From the NCBI RefSeq assembly GCF_910589235.1, contig NC_060966.1, positions 5,242,820 through 5,306,819 of the forward strand: a stretch of 64,000 nt of DNA. Reading direction: 5' to 3'. The notes beneath the pieces were generated by a model. The model was given only the letters and a program-made list of their open reading frames with translations. It made no database searches and had not been told where the DNA came from. This document shows, in pieces, positions 26,462-42,000 of the stretch (the first letter of the stretch is position 1; every line of letters starts with the position of its first letter). The stretch comes from Vespa crabro (taxonomy: Eukaryota; Arthropoda; Insecta; Hymenoptera; Vespidae). A program made the translations under genes and the position numbers.

Positions 26462-29400
26462 AATGTGTGTATGTAAGTATGCATGGCCCGTTGAAACGCG
26501 TAAAAGCTCGTAATACACGAGAAGACTCGGTAGCGTACGTGTTACGATGTATTATGAGTTAAACAACGTAATGATAGGCACGGCGCCAGCACCAAGGCGT
26601 ATCTCTTTCGGACTGCAATCTAACGGGTGTCTCGATCATACAACTTTCTCTCTCGACTGATCTTCGTTTGAGAAAGAGAAAGAAGGAGAGATATCTGGAG
26701 AGAAAGAGAGAAAAAGATAGGAAGAAAAAGAGATATATAGATATACAGATAGAGAGAACAAATCTACTCTGGTACTTCAGAAATGGGAACAAACTGAACG
26801 ATGAATGATCATACAAGATAAACGATTCTTGTTCAGAGTTTCAAATTCGAGTGTTCCGATGAAAGAGTTAACGTTCCCTCCTACCAGGAAACTTCCGGTG
26901 CAATGAACTCTTATGGAGAAACTTATTATTGCTATGATGGTAAATTCGACGAGGGAAAATCTTAAACCTAAAAATAGGGTTAACTCTTCTAAAGAGAAAA
27001 GAAGGGTTCGACAGACTATACATAGGCATTAGTATTTACGATCTAAAGTGCAGGTGCATTACTGCACCTGCGTAGGACAAGCATCAACTCCTACGAGTAT
27101 AATAATAGAATCTTGCCTAATAAACTGATAACGTCGTTCGATACTGATGCTGATGTTAGTGTTGATGCTGCTGCTGCTGCTGCTCCTGACGATGATGATG
27201 ATGATGATGATAATGAAGATTTTTTTTTCCTACGATCCAAGCATCTAAGAATATTGCGTAAAATCAATTTTCATCTCTATTGTTTCTTACGACAAAAAAT
27301 TTCCTATCCCGCACACGTCATTCGCAAAGAAGGAATAATGACCTTTCTTTGTCTATCGCGAGTCGTTTAAAAGAGATTATTAAAAGGATAATTCGAAAGG
27401 AACTGACGAACGAGGTGAATCATGTGCCTTCAAGGAAATACTCTCGTTGGTGTACACAAATACTTACGTAAAGCGAAGAAAGGGAATTGGTTTTCGTCAA
27501 AAATCTTGCACGAACTTAATATCACTACGTTTCGTTATAGTCGATTAAGACGTTAAAAAATGAAATTACCTCGATCACCGAATAAGATGACGAAGAAGAA
27601 ACTCGGTCGAGCTTTTCTCTCCGTGGAGGATGAATTTTTTGGTCTCGTTGTAGCCTCGCGACTTATTGACACTTGGTCAAGTGAAGTTAAGAGGACGGGT
27701 TAAATGAGACATAACAGCGGCGAACCAAGATGACGTCCATTTTATTTTTCACCTATAAGCAGTAAATAATATCCCATAGGAATAGTCGATGGAAAAAAAG
27801 ATTCACTTTCAATACAATGTTCTTAAATTAATTAATTAATTAACTAAATAATTAATTAAATTAATTTAACCGGAAAAGAATCAAACAAAAAAGGAGAATT
27901 TAAACTTTAATATTTTATGCAACCAATTGTTTTCGTTTCGGTTGGCTACCTTCGTTGTCTTCTTTTGAATTATTCATGCAAGCACTGCGTTAGTATATAG
28001 TACCCTTCCCCTTTATTACATACTGAGATAAACTGCCCTTGCCGAGACCTTATCGGCCTCGCTTACGACGTCCGCAGTCAGGTGTGCGTCCTCCGACGAT
28101 TCTCGGATGCCGTCGACCGAGAACAAGGGCGATTTTGCGCTCGCCCTGCCGTGACGTGCCCCGACGAAACCATAAAAAGAAGTCGACAAAAAAAGGAAAA
28201 AGAAACAAAAAAAAAAAGGATAAAGAAACGTGAAAAAAAAAGAAGAGGACGATGAAGTACGTGTAATCTTGCATGTATACGGTGACCGTCTTGGATTTAA
28301 TCTTCTTTCGTGACTTCCTCAAATTTATTTCACTAGGCACAAGATCAAAAAAGAAAGAAAAGAAAATAACAATCAGAAAAATCGTAAAACTTGTGCACAT
28401 TGTATTGTAGTGCATTAAAAAAAAATTCGAGAGAATCTTCGTACGACTTTTAAGTAAAAAACATAAAGAAAAAAAAGAAAAAAAAAAAAAAAAAATCTTC
28501 AATAAAATTTCCAAAAACTTCCTTCTCCATGATCTATGAAAGAAATTAAATCAAATGATTCGCGTAAAACCATAACCTACGATTACTATAACATTTCCTT
28601 GTCTCGTACTCACGAAAAGATCTCGTATTCCGACGAGAGGCCTTAATAGAACACTCGGCACGCGTGTCACATATGCATGTATGCATATATACATATACAC
28701 AGTTATAAATACAAGATGTCCAGAAGCTTACAAGCTCTGAACGTTTCAAGTGGGTCCGTAAGTTACGGCTTGTACGACAGCTGTAAATAGGCATCACGTG
28801 AAATCACGTATCTTGTCTAGACACAAAAATAAATAAAACAAAAATGTTTTACTCTACTATTCAGACACAACAAACGAAATTCAATCCTTTCGATCTTTAA
28901 CCCTAACTATTAAATACTTGAAATCTCTAAAAGTATTAGAAAAATTTTACGATGAAAATTCTAATCGATTTTCTTTCACTAAAGTTCCTTCTCTCTCTTT
29001 TTCTCTAGTGAGCAAAAAAAGGAAAAAACACGAAGCGGTATCGTTCCTACGAGAGATTAGAATTGTATGTATATAATCGACGGGATGGAAGCAAAATGTC
29101 GGCATCGTACGCATTGTTATAGCGGAGAAACCGGATGCGAGCGTTCCACGCACGGTCGCTCTGTGTGCCGCTAATAATCGCGCGCGCGTGTTGGTGGTAA
29201 CAGGGGACTTAAAGTTGCTCGAGTTGTTCTCGTTTAAAACAATCAGCAGCAGAGGAAGGACCAATTATACGGACCTGCTATGTTCTGTCACCGACCTCTA
29301 CTAATTCACTATCGTATCGTAGATAATTTCGTTCGATAATAGAAACATATCTAATAGTCATCATAAGAAAATCGAATGGGGAAAAAAAAAAGAAAACAAA

Positions 29401-29833
29401 GAAGACATATCTCCAAGATCGCCATTATATATTAATCAATGTTACTAATAACGATAATAATCTCTTTCTACAAAAACAACTAATACAATTTGACGAGTGC
29501 TTATCATGCATATGATTGATGTTAAGCTAATTTAGATAGATAATTTACGTTTATTTACTTCGTTTATCTCATCGAGTTAAAATCCATGAGAAAATCTTTT
29601 ACAACATCTGACACTGACTCACAACAATTATATTAAAAATTGATGATTAAATATTTTAGTTAGACAAAAAATTGACGATATTAAAATCGGCAGGACGAAC
29701 TAGTACGAAGTAAAAAAAAAAAAAAAAAAAAAAAGGAAAGATTTAGAAAGAAAGTCATCAATTTAACATGCGTAACTAATAGTCGTGTCGTGTCGTGTCG
29801 TGTCGAGTCTAGTGGGTACGTAACTATTGAAAG

Positions 29834-29871
<38 letters not shown>

Positions 29872-31594
29872 CAGAGAGAAGAAACGCGTTAAAGTAAAAA
29901 AGTTTTCGCTTTCGAAAGACTCGTGCCAAGAAGCCATGTATGTCCTTGAAGAAAAAGACCTTAACTAATGCAAAGATGAACACAAGAGGAGGATTTCTCG
30001 TCAGGAAGGAAGCTTTTTCCAATAAAAGGAGGAGAAGGTGGAGGAGGAGAAGTATCGTATTATATTCCCTATCGAAAAAGGAAGAACATATTGCGAGGGA
30101 TGAAGAGAAGAAGAAGAAGGAGGAGGAAGAGGAGGAGGAAGAAGAAGAGGAAAAGAAGAAGAAGAAGAAGACCATACAAGAAACACGTAGAAGAGGGCAC
30201 GCGATACGTGAACATGTGGGCACGTGCTGCCTCCTCCTTTTCTCGGTCCCTTCCTTTTCCTCTTTGTACTTGCGAAAGGAGGACCGGAAAGCGGTGTCAA
30301 TTGTCAACCACTTTGATGACTGCTAACATGCGACGACTGGACCACTTCGTTCAATGAAACCAAGAACATTATATCTCCTGTGTGGTCCTCTCATCAAAGA
30401 AAGATCTATCATGAACGGATCTTTAATTAAATCGATCGATCGATCCACTTTTCTTCTTATTTATCCAAAACTTTGGAAAGTTTATATATATATATATATA
30501 TTACTTGACATTGTTCAATAATTACTTCACATGAAGTGTCATTGGATCGTTTGTAACTTCAAAAAAAAGAAAAAAATGGATAAATAAATAAAAATAAAAA
30601 ACAAGTATCTATACATTTCCGATAATACTTTGACATTTGCTTGACTTCTTAATATGATGGACTATGACGATGCAACACGTTGACAAATACAGTAGGTCGG
30701 TATTAAACGTGCTCCTCATTCTAGATCTACCGTTGCAGCAACGGTATTTCGACTCTATTTGTGAAATAATAAAATCGTTATCCGCTTACGTCGACACTGC
30801 TATATTAATTTTTATTCTAATTCATATCATCAGTTTTATTCTAAACAACCAAACGAAAGAAAAGGAAAAAGAATTAATTTCATAACTTAAAAAGAGAGGA
30901 CGAACTTTTAAATGAAAAATATCCAAACAAATATTCAAATAAATAAGTAAATAAATGAATAAATAAGTAAATAAATGAATAAATAAGATAAAATAAAATA
31001 AGATAGAGTTAAGAATTATAGATGCGTCCATGAAACCGGAAAACACAAGCTTCTTCGTATTAGTCAACGAATAAGAAACGAGAGAGCAACGTTGACTGGC
31101 AGTGCAATTACAATTGCAACATATAATACATACATGCACACGTTGCCATTTCTATGCTGATACAGCCGCCTCCACTCGTTCCAAGAGATCAGCATTGTAT
31201 ACACCATTTTCTTCTATTATTTAATAGCTCGCGCTCGTTTGCATTCCATCGTAAATGGATCCGTTTCTCATCTAATTCTCTTTCTTTTCTATTCCAAATC
31301 ATGTTCATGATCGAGGAAGACAAGTTTTACTCCTTAGACGTATCAGGAATCTCTCGTTGTTGTAGTTTATTTAGAAATATATCTTACTACCAACGATTTG
31401 GATTAACATTGCCGCGAAATGTTTTTAATATCACGAATATTTCTTAAAGTTTAGAAATTTTTTATCGATCTAAAATATTGTTAGACCCTTATCAGATCAG
31501 AATGAAATTTATTATCAATGATTACTAATAATTAGGAAAAAAAAAAGAATAAATAAATTAGCTATCAATTTAAAAGATATATCTAGAGTTTATT

Positions 31595-31635
<41 letters not shown>

Positions 31636-34102
31636 AAAGAACCATATAAGGATCTGAAAGAATAATTTTTTTCCTTTTCTCAAGCAAGAAGAAATAATAG
31701 GGATGAGATGAAAGCGAGGGATTGGGTAAGAGAGAACTCTATATAGAGATCGTCCTGGAAGTTATGTAAACCGGGTCGTGTGACGATTCAGAAAGAGGAG
31801 AACAAAAAAAAAAAAGGAAAGGAGGAGGACGGGAGGGCAGCTCACACGACCCCCCGCGAACTCTTCGTCGCCTTTGAAAAACCGTGCAAAGTTCTCTCGT
31901 TAAATATACCTATCATATATACGTATATGGTATTGGTAGTTTGTTAGGTAGGTAGGTAGGTAGGTAGGTAGGTAGGTAGGTAGGTAGGTAGGTAGGTAGG
32001 TAGGTGTAGGCAAATATACACGTGTATACACGTACCGTTTCGACCAGTCGCAGAAAATTTCCAAGGGAGCGTGCGAATTGTGTCTTCGTTCGTTTCGTTC
32101 AGCAACAATTAGACTTCCCAGGCTTTCGTGGCTCCATTGTTCCAAGTGTTCGGGAAAGTGTCGAGAAAGTAAGAACGGAAGAAGAAGCAGAAATCCATTT
32201 CGAATGTGTTTCGGTTCTCATCGACGACGACGACGACGATGACGACGACGATGATGATGATATATATAGATGGTGGCGATGAAAGATTACTTTCTGAATC
32301 TCGAGACAAGAAGATAGCTATTATCAATAATAAAAAGAAGAGTGGACTATTCGGAATGTCAGAAAATCCTTGTTTTTTTTTTTCCATTTTCATTTTCACT
32401 TTCTATGATTTTTTTCCCCCCATTCTCTTTTCATCGGCTTCGTTTACTTCATATCCTCTTATTATCTAATTTCGCAATAAACTCTCAGCTAGATACTATA
32501 TCATAGAAAAATTCCAATAGGAAAATATAAAATTGTCGATGGTATATATATATATATAAAATTTATTAACTTTTCAAGGATAAAAACGAAAAAATTCACT
32601 CTCTGTCAGTTATATTTTCTCTCTTTCTCTCTCTCATGAAAGAGAGAGAATAAAGAAAACATTATCGATCTCGTCTTACGAACATTTCTTAGAACTTTTA
32701 TAACATAATAAAAGAATGACGATATCACGTATTATCATTATTATCATTAATATTATCTACTAAAGGAGATTCAAGTGTTAGATACGATACTTGAACTAAA
32801 TAAAGACAAATGTTATATGATACTTCGTTTCGTTGCCGACGAAGCAGAATACCGATGACAGTCGTCAAAGATAGAAGTAGCTGCAAGAGAGATAACGATG
32901 GCAGCAACCCTTTGAAACGATCCACTATGTATATAACGAGACAGAAAGAGAGAGAGAAACTCGAGTTTGTACCTTCTCAGCGGTAACCCGTTTATCTTCC
33001 TACGTCATTTTAAAAGACATTTGAAACCGCGAACGAACGTCGTTAACGCACGAAAAAGAGCGTTTGTTACGCATAGTAATCCTATCTTTCCATTACTGAG
33101 TGTTGAGAACCTAATGCACGGCTGAACAAAGAATATGAAAACTTTTTTCTTCTATTTTTTTTTTCCCCTTTTCTTTTTAAGAAAATGAGGACTACTAGGA
33201 CCTATGCAATAATACGCATAAAAATAATACTTGACTATGTCAATAAAAATAATACTCAAAATTAATACACTAGACTCCAATTAACTCTGCATATTTGAAA
33301 TTGATCGAATTTGATTGGAAAAATTAATTTTAAATTTAAATGTAAAAAAAAAAAAAAATGAAAGAAAATAAGAAGATAAAACAAAAAAGAAAATCAAAAC
33401 GATTCAGGTAGATCCGAATGTTAGTGTTAAATCTCAGATGCTTAATATGAGCACAGATAACATAAATCCAATTTGCTTCTTGGAAAATAAACGTTGGAAT
33501 GCAAGGAACCGCTGGCGCTATCAAGACTTCAGGATCGTATTCTTCGTCTTATATTAGCAACGCCGTGTCGAGCGATTATTCCAGAGGCTTCGTTCAGAAC
33601 GAGAATGAAGAGGGCGGAGGAGACGGGTTGCTCAAGACGAGGTATAGGGTCTGAACCATGCCAGAAGAGAAACTTTTTGTATGTAGACTCTCTCTCTCTC
33701 TCTCTTTCTTTTAGCTTTTTCTTAACCGGAAGCTGAACGAAAAGATGAAGAAGAAAAATAAAAAAAAAAAAAAAGAGAGAGAGAGAGAAACGAGAAGAAA
33801 CGTACGCGTGCTTGAGTGCAAAGAGTGGACGATGACAAAAAAGAAAAGAAAAAAAAAAAAAGAAATAATTAAGACGAACCGTGCCAGCTAACGAGGAGAC
33901 AATATATTCGTCTTTTCAAATATATTAGACAAAATACTCATTAATCTCTTTTACGAGATATCCTATCTTTCTTCTCCTTAATTAATCAACAATACACGTC
34001 TTTTGCAACAATTAAAAGGAATATGTAAAATAATCATGTAACACGCAAATCTAACGTCTAAGAATAACGAGTAGATACGAAGAAAGTGTACTTAGATTAT
34101 AA

Positions 34103-34151
<49 letters not shown>

Positions 34152-34312
34152 AAAAGAACTAAAGAAATTTATTATGCTAAAAGGAAACTAAGGGGTTGAA
34201 ATGCAACAATATATATATACTTGATGGCGCCATTCGACGTGCATAAAGATGAATACACTTCGATCACCATACCCATACCTACATATACACACACACATAT
34301 ATTATCCTGAAA

Positions 34313-34343
<31 letters not shown>

Positions 34344-35560
34344 GTAAGAACACCATAAGATCCTGACGATCGTCTTCGTTATTTGATCCACGTCTTTCTT
34401 TCCTCCTCGTTACAATCGTTATTCGTGTTCGTTGTTCGTACGTGAACGATCGATTCCCATCATCGAAACACACACGTACCGAATGAAAATATATTTTCGT
34501 AGGCGACAAACGTGTCTTTACGATAAACGTTCGTTCTTTTTGACATTTTATAAAGCCATCGAATAAAATGGAAAAGACGGAAATCGTCTTGACAAGTGTC
34601 TTTGATTTACGTTCGCTCGGAAGCCATACGTGAGATAGAAAGACAACGTTTAAAAGGGGTGCGAAGATTTATCGTTTGATTTATCGCTTACCCAACTGAT
34701 GGTGATCTCGAAGAGAAATAATCTTAAAGTCTCTTTCTCCCTTTCTATCTTTCTGTCTTGAATCAATCCAAATTTCGAAATACAAACGAAGATATATATG
34801 TGTATATGTATATATATTGATTTGATTACGATAAAATAATTATTCATTTAGAAATCAACGAGTCAATATTTTAAACAAACGAAAAAAGACAACAAGTATA
34901 AAAAGATTTTGCAAAAAAAAAAAAAAAAAAAATCTACATATGTATATATATTATTTTTCCCCTCATATATTGGTACATGATATCGCGATACTATCTCCGA
35001 TAATAAAAATAATCTATCATAAATTAAATTATAATATTAAATGATAACGTGAACGCCATATCTCGTATCGTAAATATTCCTTCATCGAGGAATAGAATGC
35101 ACGGAAATGACATAGATCGTGGCGTATTGCAAAACAATCTCGATATATGATACAAGGCCGTCATTTATAATTATTCTCGATTAAAGTAGTGAAAAGAAAA
35201 ATAATTAAAAAGAATGGAAGAAAGAAAAGAAAAAAGTAGAAAACTGCGGTTGCATAACTATGAAAGAAATTAAAAAAAAAAAATAGGAAGAAAGAAAGAA
35301 GAAATAGAAGAAAAAAATAAACATGAGAGAGAGAGAGAGAGAGAGAGAGGAAACATTAGAAGAGTTAAACTAAGTCTCACTGATTTTTCTTTTTCATCCG
35401 CTCTAATTATAAAACGACATCCATGGTTTCTATAATCCCATGACATTTCCGGATTCTAAGAGACTATTTCTCCAACTTTTTTCAATGAACTCGAAACAAC
35501 ATAGATAGAAACAAGTCTAACCATAGTCAAACGAAAAGATCAAAAAGAAAAAAAGAAAAA

Positions 35561-35601
<41 letters not shown>

Positions 35602-38083
35602 TAAAATGCTTACTCGTTTATCTTTACGACAAGATGATTCGAATGACACCAGGTTTTTAATTTCGCAAAGTTCGGAATTGAATTCGCATGGAAATTTGAA
35701 TCAAGTGACTCGATTAAATGAAATACGACTAAACTATAGGTAATAAAATTATTTTTTTAAACTGACATAGGAGAAGAATGAGAAGAATAAAAAGAAAGAA
35801 AGGAAAAAAAAAAAGAAGAAAAAAAAAGAGAATTTCTAAGTAAATTCATAGACGTAAATGTAGGCGATTGCTAATCATTTAATTAACAGTAACAAGGCCA
35901 ACCATAATGATTTCCGTTGAAAGGTGTCGTTTACCTTGCTTTGACAGGAACCCGTACACACAGACTCATAGTCACACACACACACACACATATATATGTA
36001 TATATATATATATATATATACATACCCGGTGACATTTTAAAGAAGCTTACAAACGTGGCAGAAGTGATAACGATAAGGTCGGAGCCCGATAGCGAGACTA
36101 TTTTTAGTAGAATGACAGGTTCGTCTAAACAAAACTCGATGCCACGAGATTTCAAAATGTTCATTTTTGTCATGACGTATATGTATATATAATAGAAAAA
36201 AAAAAGAAAAGAAAAAAATATTTTTCGATTATTAACAGGCCAATGAACATAAGAATAAAGCCTTAAAACGTTTGAAAATACGTTCGTCTAGCTCCGCTAG
36301 GTTTTATGGATTCCCTTGAAAGTGTGCCTTCGAACGACATATGGTGTTGTCTTGGTTTCCCATTACATCTCATCTTCTTTCACTTTTCGACTCTTTTTCT
36401 CTCTCCCTCTCTCTCTCTCTTTTTTATATTTTACGCTCGATATACCAGATCACTAGAAGAACACGAAAGGAATCTTCTTCGAATTCTTTTCCGTAATACC
36501 TCGTCTCCCTCTCGCCTATTAAAAGTGAACGAAGAAAGATCGTTTCTATGACACTGACGTGTGTTCTAACAGTTCTTCCCCCCCCCCTCTCTCTCTCTTC
36601 CATTACCGTGTATAATATATGAATTCTGAGATAAAATATATCTACTCTACAATAATATAACACAATAAAAATATGATAAAAAGGTACAAAATATTCTTGT
36701 ATGTCCCTTGAATCGAATATTTAATTCGATTAATTCCACGGATGCAATAATAAATATTACGTCTATACGAGAAGAATTTGCTTATAAAGTCTGTAAAAGT
36801 TGCGTCAAGGGAATGTTAATATAACGGCGCGGATTTAATGTAATGACTTACCAAACGAGTTTACGTATGAATGGACCTGGTGATTCAGTCATCATTCACG
36901 ATAAATTTCCAGTTCGTAATTATATGGTAATCAAAAAATTGTTATAATTTCTACGGACATTTCTAATGATGACGATTACCTAAAGAAAAAAAAAGTTCTT
37001 TCCTTCGTTCCTTTCAAAAAAAAAAAAAAAAAAGATCGATATAAAGATTAGAAAATTAGTTAATTACGTTAAAATTAAGAACACGCATATTTAGATAGTA
37101 TATATTTTACATATATACTATCTATATATAAAAATATATATATAAGAAAAAAGATTTGAATTCACATAAAAAAAAAAAAAAATAAAAATAAAAAAAACAA
37201 TAAAAAGAAAAAAGAATTTATTCGTTAATAGTCTCGATCGAAAAAAAAAAAAAAAGAACGCATATAGCATAGATATATAGATCTAAAAATAATCTTCTCT
37301 GGTCGTATTTTAAAGTACAGCCCTTTTTTCTTTACCCTTTTCGGTTCCATGTTCACCTTAAAGACGTCCCTTGACAAGGCACAGACTTCGTTTTGACAGA
37401 CGGACTCTTCTTGTGCTTTCTTCATCATCAGTCACATGAATTTTTTCCCTTTCATTAGCCGCGCACGAGACAAAAGTATCATACGTTCTGATCTTTGTTC
37501 TTTCGATTCTTTAAGAGAAAAAAAAAAGAAAAAAAAGAAAAAAAAGAAAAAAAAGAAAAAAGAGAAAAATAAAAGAAAATAAATGTTCGAACAAGTTCGA
37601 ACGCACCTGAGGAGACATAGTAAGCAGACAATCGTGTGTGTAAGCTTCTTGGTATTTCTACGATGAATCAGAATCTTGGATACACTTCTTTCTTCTAAGA
37701 ATCAACGTGATCCTCTAAGAGGAAAAAATAAGTGAGATAAATTTCCTTAAAAATTTATATTCATTATTAATTGCTACGAGACTGTTGTTAGGGAGAAAAA
37801 AAAAATGTAAAAAAGAAAAGAAAAGAAATAAATTCTTCGTTCGATACTCCAAATTCAATTGCTACGACGGCAAATAATTTCATACTCACTTTCGAAATTC
37901 ATCGTCCTAAACACGACACGCGTTCATAATTTTACAATCAATTTGAATTTAACAGCTGACTCATGTCGTACCTGATTAAAAATATTTCAATATTGAGACT
38001 ACTATCTTGAAACGTGTTTACACTTATTCAGATTGCTTTAATAAAAACGACAAAAATCTGATAAATGGTAATACATACATACA

Positions 38084-38151
<68 letters not shown>

Positions 38152-39006
38152 AATATATGTTAAATAATGCGAACATCGTCTCAACGAGATACAATAATTT
38201 GATTTAAACTTGAAATAAAAGATCGAAGATTGATACTTAGACACGTACATATACAAGATTTACCAAGCTATTAGACGAGCTAATAAATCGTTTTGATCGT
38301 AAACTCGTGCTGAAACATGTGTCTCTCTGAGATTGAAAATGTCCTTTCTATCTGTTAACAACATCGAACGAGAGAAAGATAAAAATACGACGAATGAATT
38401 TACAAGCATTAATGTTTCTAAGTTATCCAATGATGTGAATGATAATAAAAAGACGATTAAAATAATTCATTTCAGTAAATAGAGAGAAAGATTCGAATAG
38501 AACGTGCGTCTGCATTTGTAAAAAGGGTGATCTGGTGTCTGGTTATTTTTGCTTCTATGCATACTTCCATAAACCTTGGTTGTTGTACCCGAAGGGTTGA
38601 TAGCGTTTTATGCTCCAAGCGAAGCCCCAACTGTCTGTCTCCGAGTTAATTATGGACTAATTGTCTAAAGCTCGTGTCGTTCCTCGCTTGAAACTCCTTA
38701 AACGTTTTTTTATCCTTTCTTTTGAAAACAGGATGTCCTCTTTCGTCCTCTTCTATCTTCTTCACAAGTTTCTTCAAAATCCTTATATATCTAAAATGTT
38801 CTTTTTCTTCCTTTTTTTTTTTATATTAATACATCCTTTATAAATATATTAATTATTTTTATTATATTAGGATTTATCTATTGATCATCAATATATTATA
38901 TATTTAATTAAAAAACAATCCGAAAGATAGAAATTCTATGATAAAACATTTAAATTTTGACTGAATTTAAATGCAGCCATCAGCTCGACAGTACTTGCGT
39001 TGTTAA

Positions 39007-39049
<43 letters not shown>

Positions 39050-42000
39050 AGAACATCCCAAGTAATATCGATTGCCCGGGTCTCACCACTTGGAGGTTGC
39101 TGCTTGCGGAGACCCACGAGCTAAGACTCTACACTCTACTTATTAAAGTGAAAAAAGTAAACAAGCAAACAAGCAAACAAGCAAGCAAACAATCGCGAAA
39201 CGAATCACAAATTTTTTTCCAATTGCTTTAAATTGGATGAAAAGTCATGAATTCGTTTGAACGACCTACCTACCCGATTAAGGAAGAGGTACCTTTAATC
39301 TTAATAAGATTTGGTTACTCTATTCCAAGGTTAACGCGAAAAATACTATGTTATCAATAAAAAACAAAAAACGGATTATATTAATAATATCATTAAAGAT
39401 AATATTTTATATAATAATTTAAAGAAGCAAATATTTCATCCACTCGCAAAGATAAAAATTTATATAAATTATACTTTTATTTATTGATTAAAATAAAGGC
39501 ATAATTTATTAAACATATTCACAGAAAATATAATCTAGGAACTCCGACAGTCAACCTGTGAACATAAGAAATAATTTCCTGAAAATATATACAAAACATG
39601 TGTTTCAATATCAAGATTAATATAAAATTAATATACAAAAATAATAATACATTAAAGTATAATGCGATATACAATGAAATTGTTCTGTAAGTTTTGATGT
39701 GGAACCAATAGCCAATCTGTGAACATAAGAAATAATTTCCTGAAAATAGATATAAAACATGTCTTAAAAAAACATATCAAGATTAATACATAATTAATAA
39801 ATTTAAAGTATAATGCGATATACAATAAAATTAATTTATAAATTTTTCTGGTGAACCAACAGCCGATCTGTAAGCATAAGAAACAATTTTCTGAAACCAA
39901 AAAAAAATATTTAACATGTATCTCAATAAAGTATATAAACATTAATATATAAACATTAATATATAAACAATCACATTAAAATATGATATAACATACAATA
40001 AAATTAATTTGCAATTTTTGTAGATTGAATCAAAAGTAAACCTGTGAACATAAAAAGTATTAAATAAGAATCGAAGCTGAACAATACTGATGATAATTCC
40101 TGAAACAAAAATCACAACTTTGATTAGATTAAAATATAATTCAATATATTAAATTGATAAATAAGAAAATAGACTTAGTAATTGGAAAAAAAAATCCATC
40201 CATTCGTATATCCATAAAATATTCCAAGTATTTTAATCCGCATTATGTTGATAATTGGAACACCTGAAACATAAAATACATCACTTTTACAATACAACTA
40301 TAATTCTTTTTTTTTTTTTTTTGTAATAACATATCATTTATACCAATATTACAAACCTTGTACTATTGTATTATTGTTCACACTGTTGTTTATGGCCAAT
40401 GATAAAAGAATATTTATGTTGTTGATAATATTTCTATTGAACTTCATCTAATAATTTATTCATCTTCGAAAAACTTGTAAATAAAAATTATCTGTAACAA
40501 AAAACTATATAAAAGGGCATGTGTGGAAAGATGAAATATTATGTACAATGACTGGCTTAAGTAAAACTTATGAAAGCAATGAAACTACATCTGAACGATA
40601 AATAAAAAAATTTTTTATCTTTAGCCAGAGATTGTAATGCTGAAAAAAAAACAAAAAAAAAAAAAAACAAAAAAAAAACAAAAACGAAAAAAAGCAAACA
40701 AACAAAAAAAATAGATTAAAATGGCCAATAAATGCCATTAATTTATTAATAATATACCGAATTCTTGATGCATTAAAAAATAAGTATTTAAATTGAAATT
40801 AAACTAACATTACGTTGACATACAAAGTGATAGAAAAATTAATTATTCAATTAGAAATTGAAATTAGAAATTGAAATTAGAAATTGGAATTAAAAATTGA
40901 AATAAGAAATTTTTTCTGAATTAAAAATATAATTATTAAATACAATTATAAATATTTATTTTAAGTTATTCAAGACACGTTGTAAAAAGAAAAAGGAGAA
41001 TTGTGTTTTGCACAATATCCATTTAATAATATGACTTAAGTCGCGTTAAAAAAAAAGTCAGCAAAAAATAGCAAAATTATATTGCATCTTGTGTCGCATT
41101 ACAAAATGCATACGCAATTTTCTATACCGCCATAATCATATCCATAATGAGATTAGATCTATATTTAATCGATAGATTACAAATATTTCATTTCATTACG
41201 TTTATACTATACGCGAAGTATACAGTTACATCAAGTATCTGATGTACATACTACATCATTTATATATAAGATACTTTTTTTTATCTATTAATTTATAAAA
41301 AATATAGTAATACATTTTTACAATTTTAAAATCATATATTTCGAATATGCATATGAAAATAATAATGAAATATGAAACCTTAAAAAAAAATAATAAGATT
41401 AAATAATGGAAATATTAAATATATAATTTTATTAATATGAATTTATTTTATGAATTTATTTTATGAATTTATTTTATGAATTTATTTTATGAATTTATTT
41501 TATGAATTTATTTTATCGCTGTTGCTTGCTTTAACAGATCCTAACTTCCCTAATTACATCAAGTCACGTAGATTTTTAATCAGAATAGTTAGAATCTACA
41601 TAATAAGATGATAATGATGATGGTTACATCATTTTAAGGCTGTTTTGACAATTCATAAAAATGAATTTATATAGGAAAAAAACAGAAAAGAATTACTGAT
41701 TTAATAATAATTATATAAAAAATTTATAATTCTTCTGAAATAAAAATCTACATGCTTGAGTAGACAGGTGCATTCCTGAATGCAGTCCTGTCCCTATTCA
41801 AAACTATTTTAGTTCCACACTCCTGAGTGTGGGACAGCCTTTTCATTCGTTTTATTTATATACCAAGACTTATACATTTTTATACCAAACAATAATTATA
41901 TTCCTTTGATATATGCATAAACATTTCTTATAAAATCACTGTCATATCATTCATTATTTCTCCTTCATATTTCTTATGAATCTTTCATATATACGTGTAA

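Larger units (their letters stand above)
16140..38930 (+). other. First part of the 36.6 kb intron
   Basis: This is intronic if exon 1 joins the RA exons. It is mostly AT-rich DNA with dense simple repeats. CpG-rich patches occur at 19100-19280, 23740-23860, 28030-28170 and 29090-29190. Palindromes are listed at 21426, 23013 and 27050. No domain-bearing gene was recognised on either strand. Confidence 0.5.

Noticed and set aside
29681..30326. 208-residue minus-strand and 128-residue plus-strand frames
   Set aside because: Most of their length is (GAA/GAG)n and poly-A/T. Both strands read as homopolymers.
31945..32004. Interstitial telomere repeat
   Set aside because: The unit is TAGG throughout, not the arthropod TTAGG. 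It is an ordinary tetranucleotide array.
35917..36192. 91-residue frame containing a non-repeat half (PGDILKKLTNVAEV)
   Set aside because: Both strands give equally natural readings and the start lies in (CA)n/(TA)n. No splice support.
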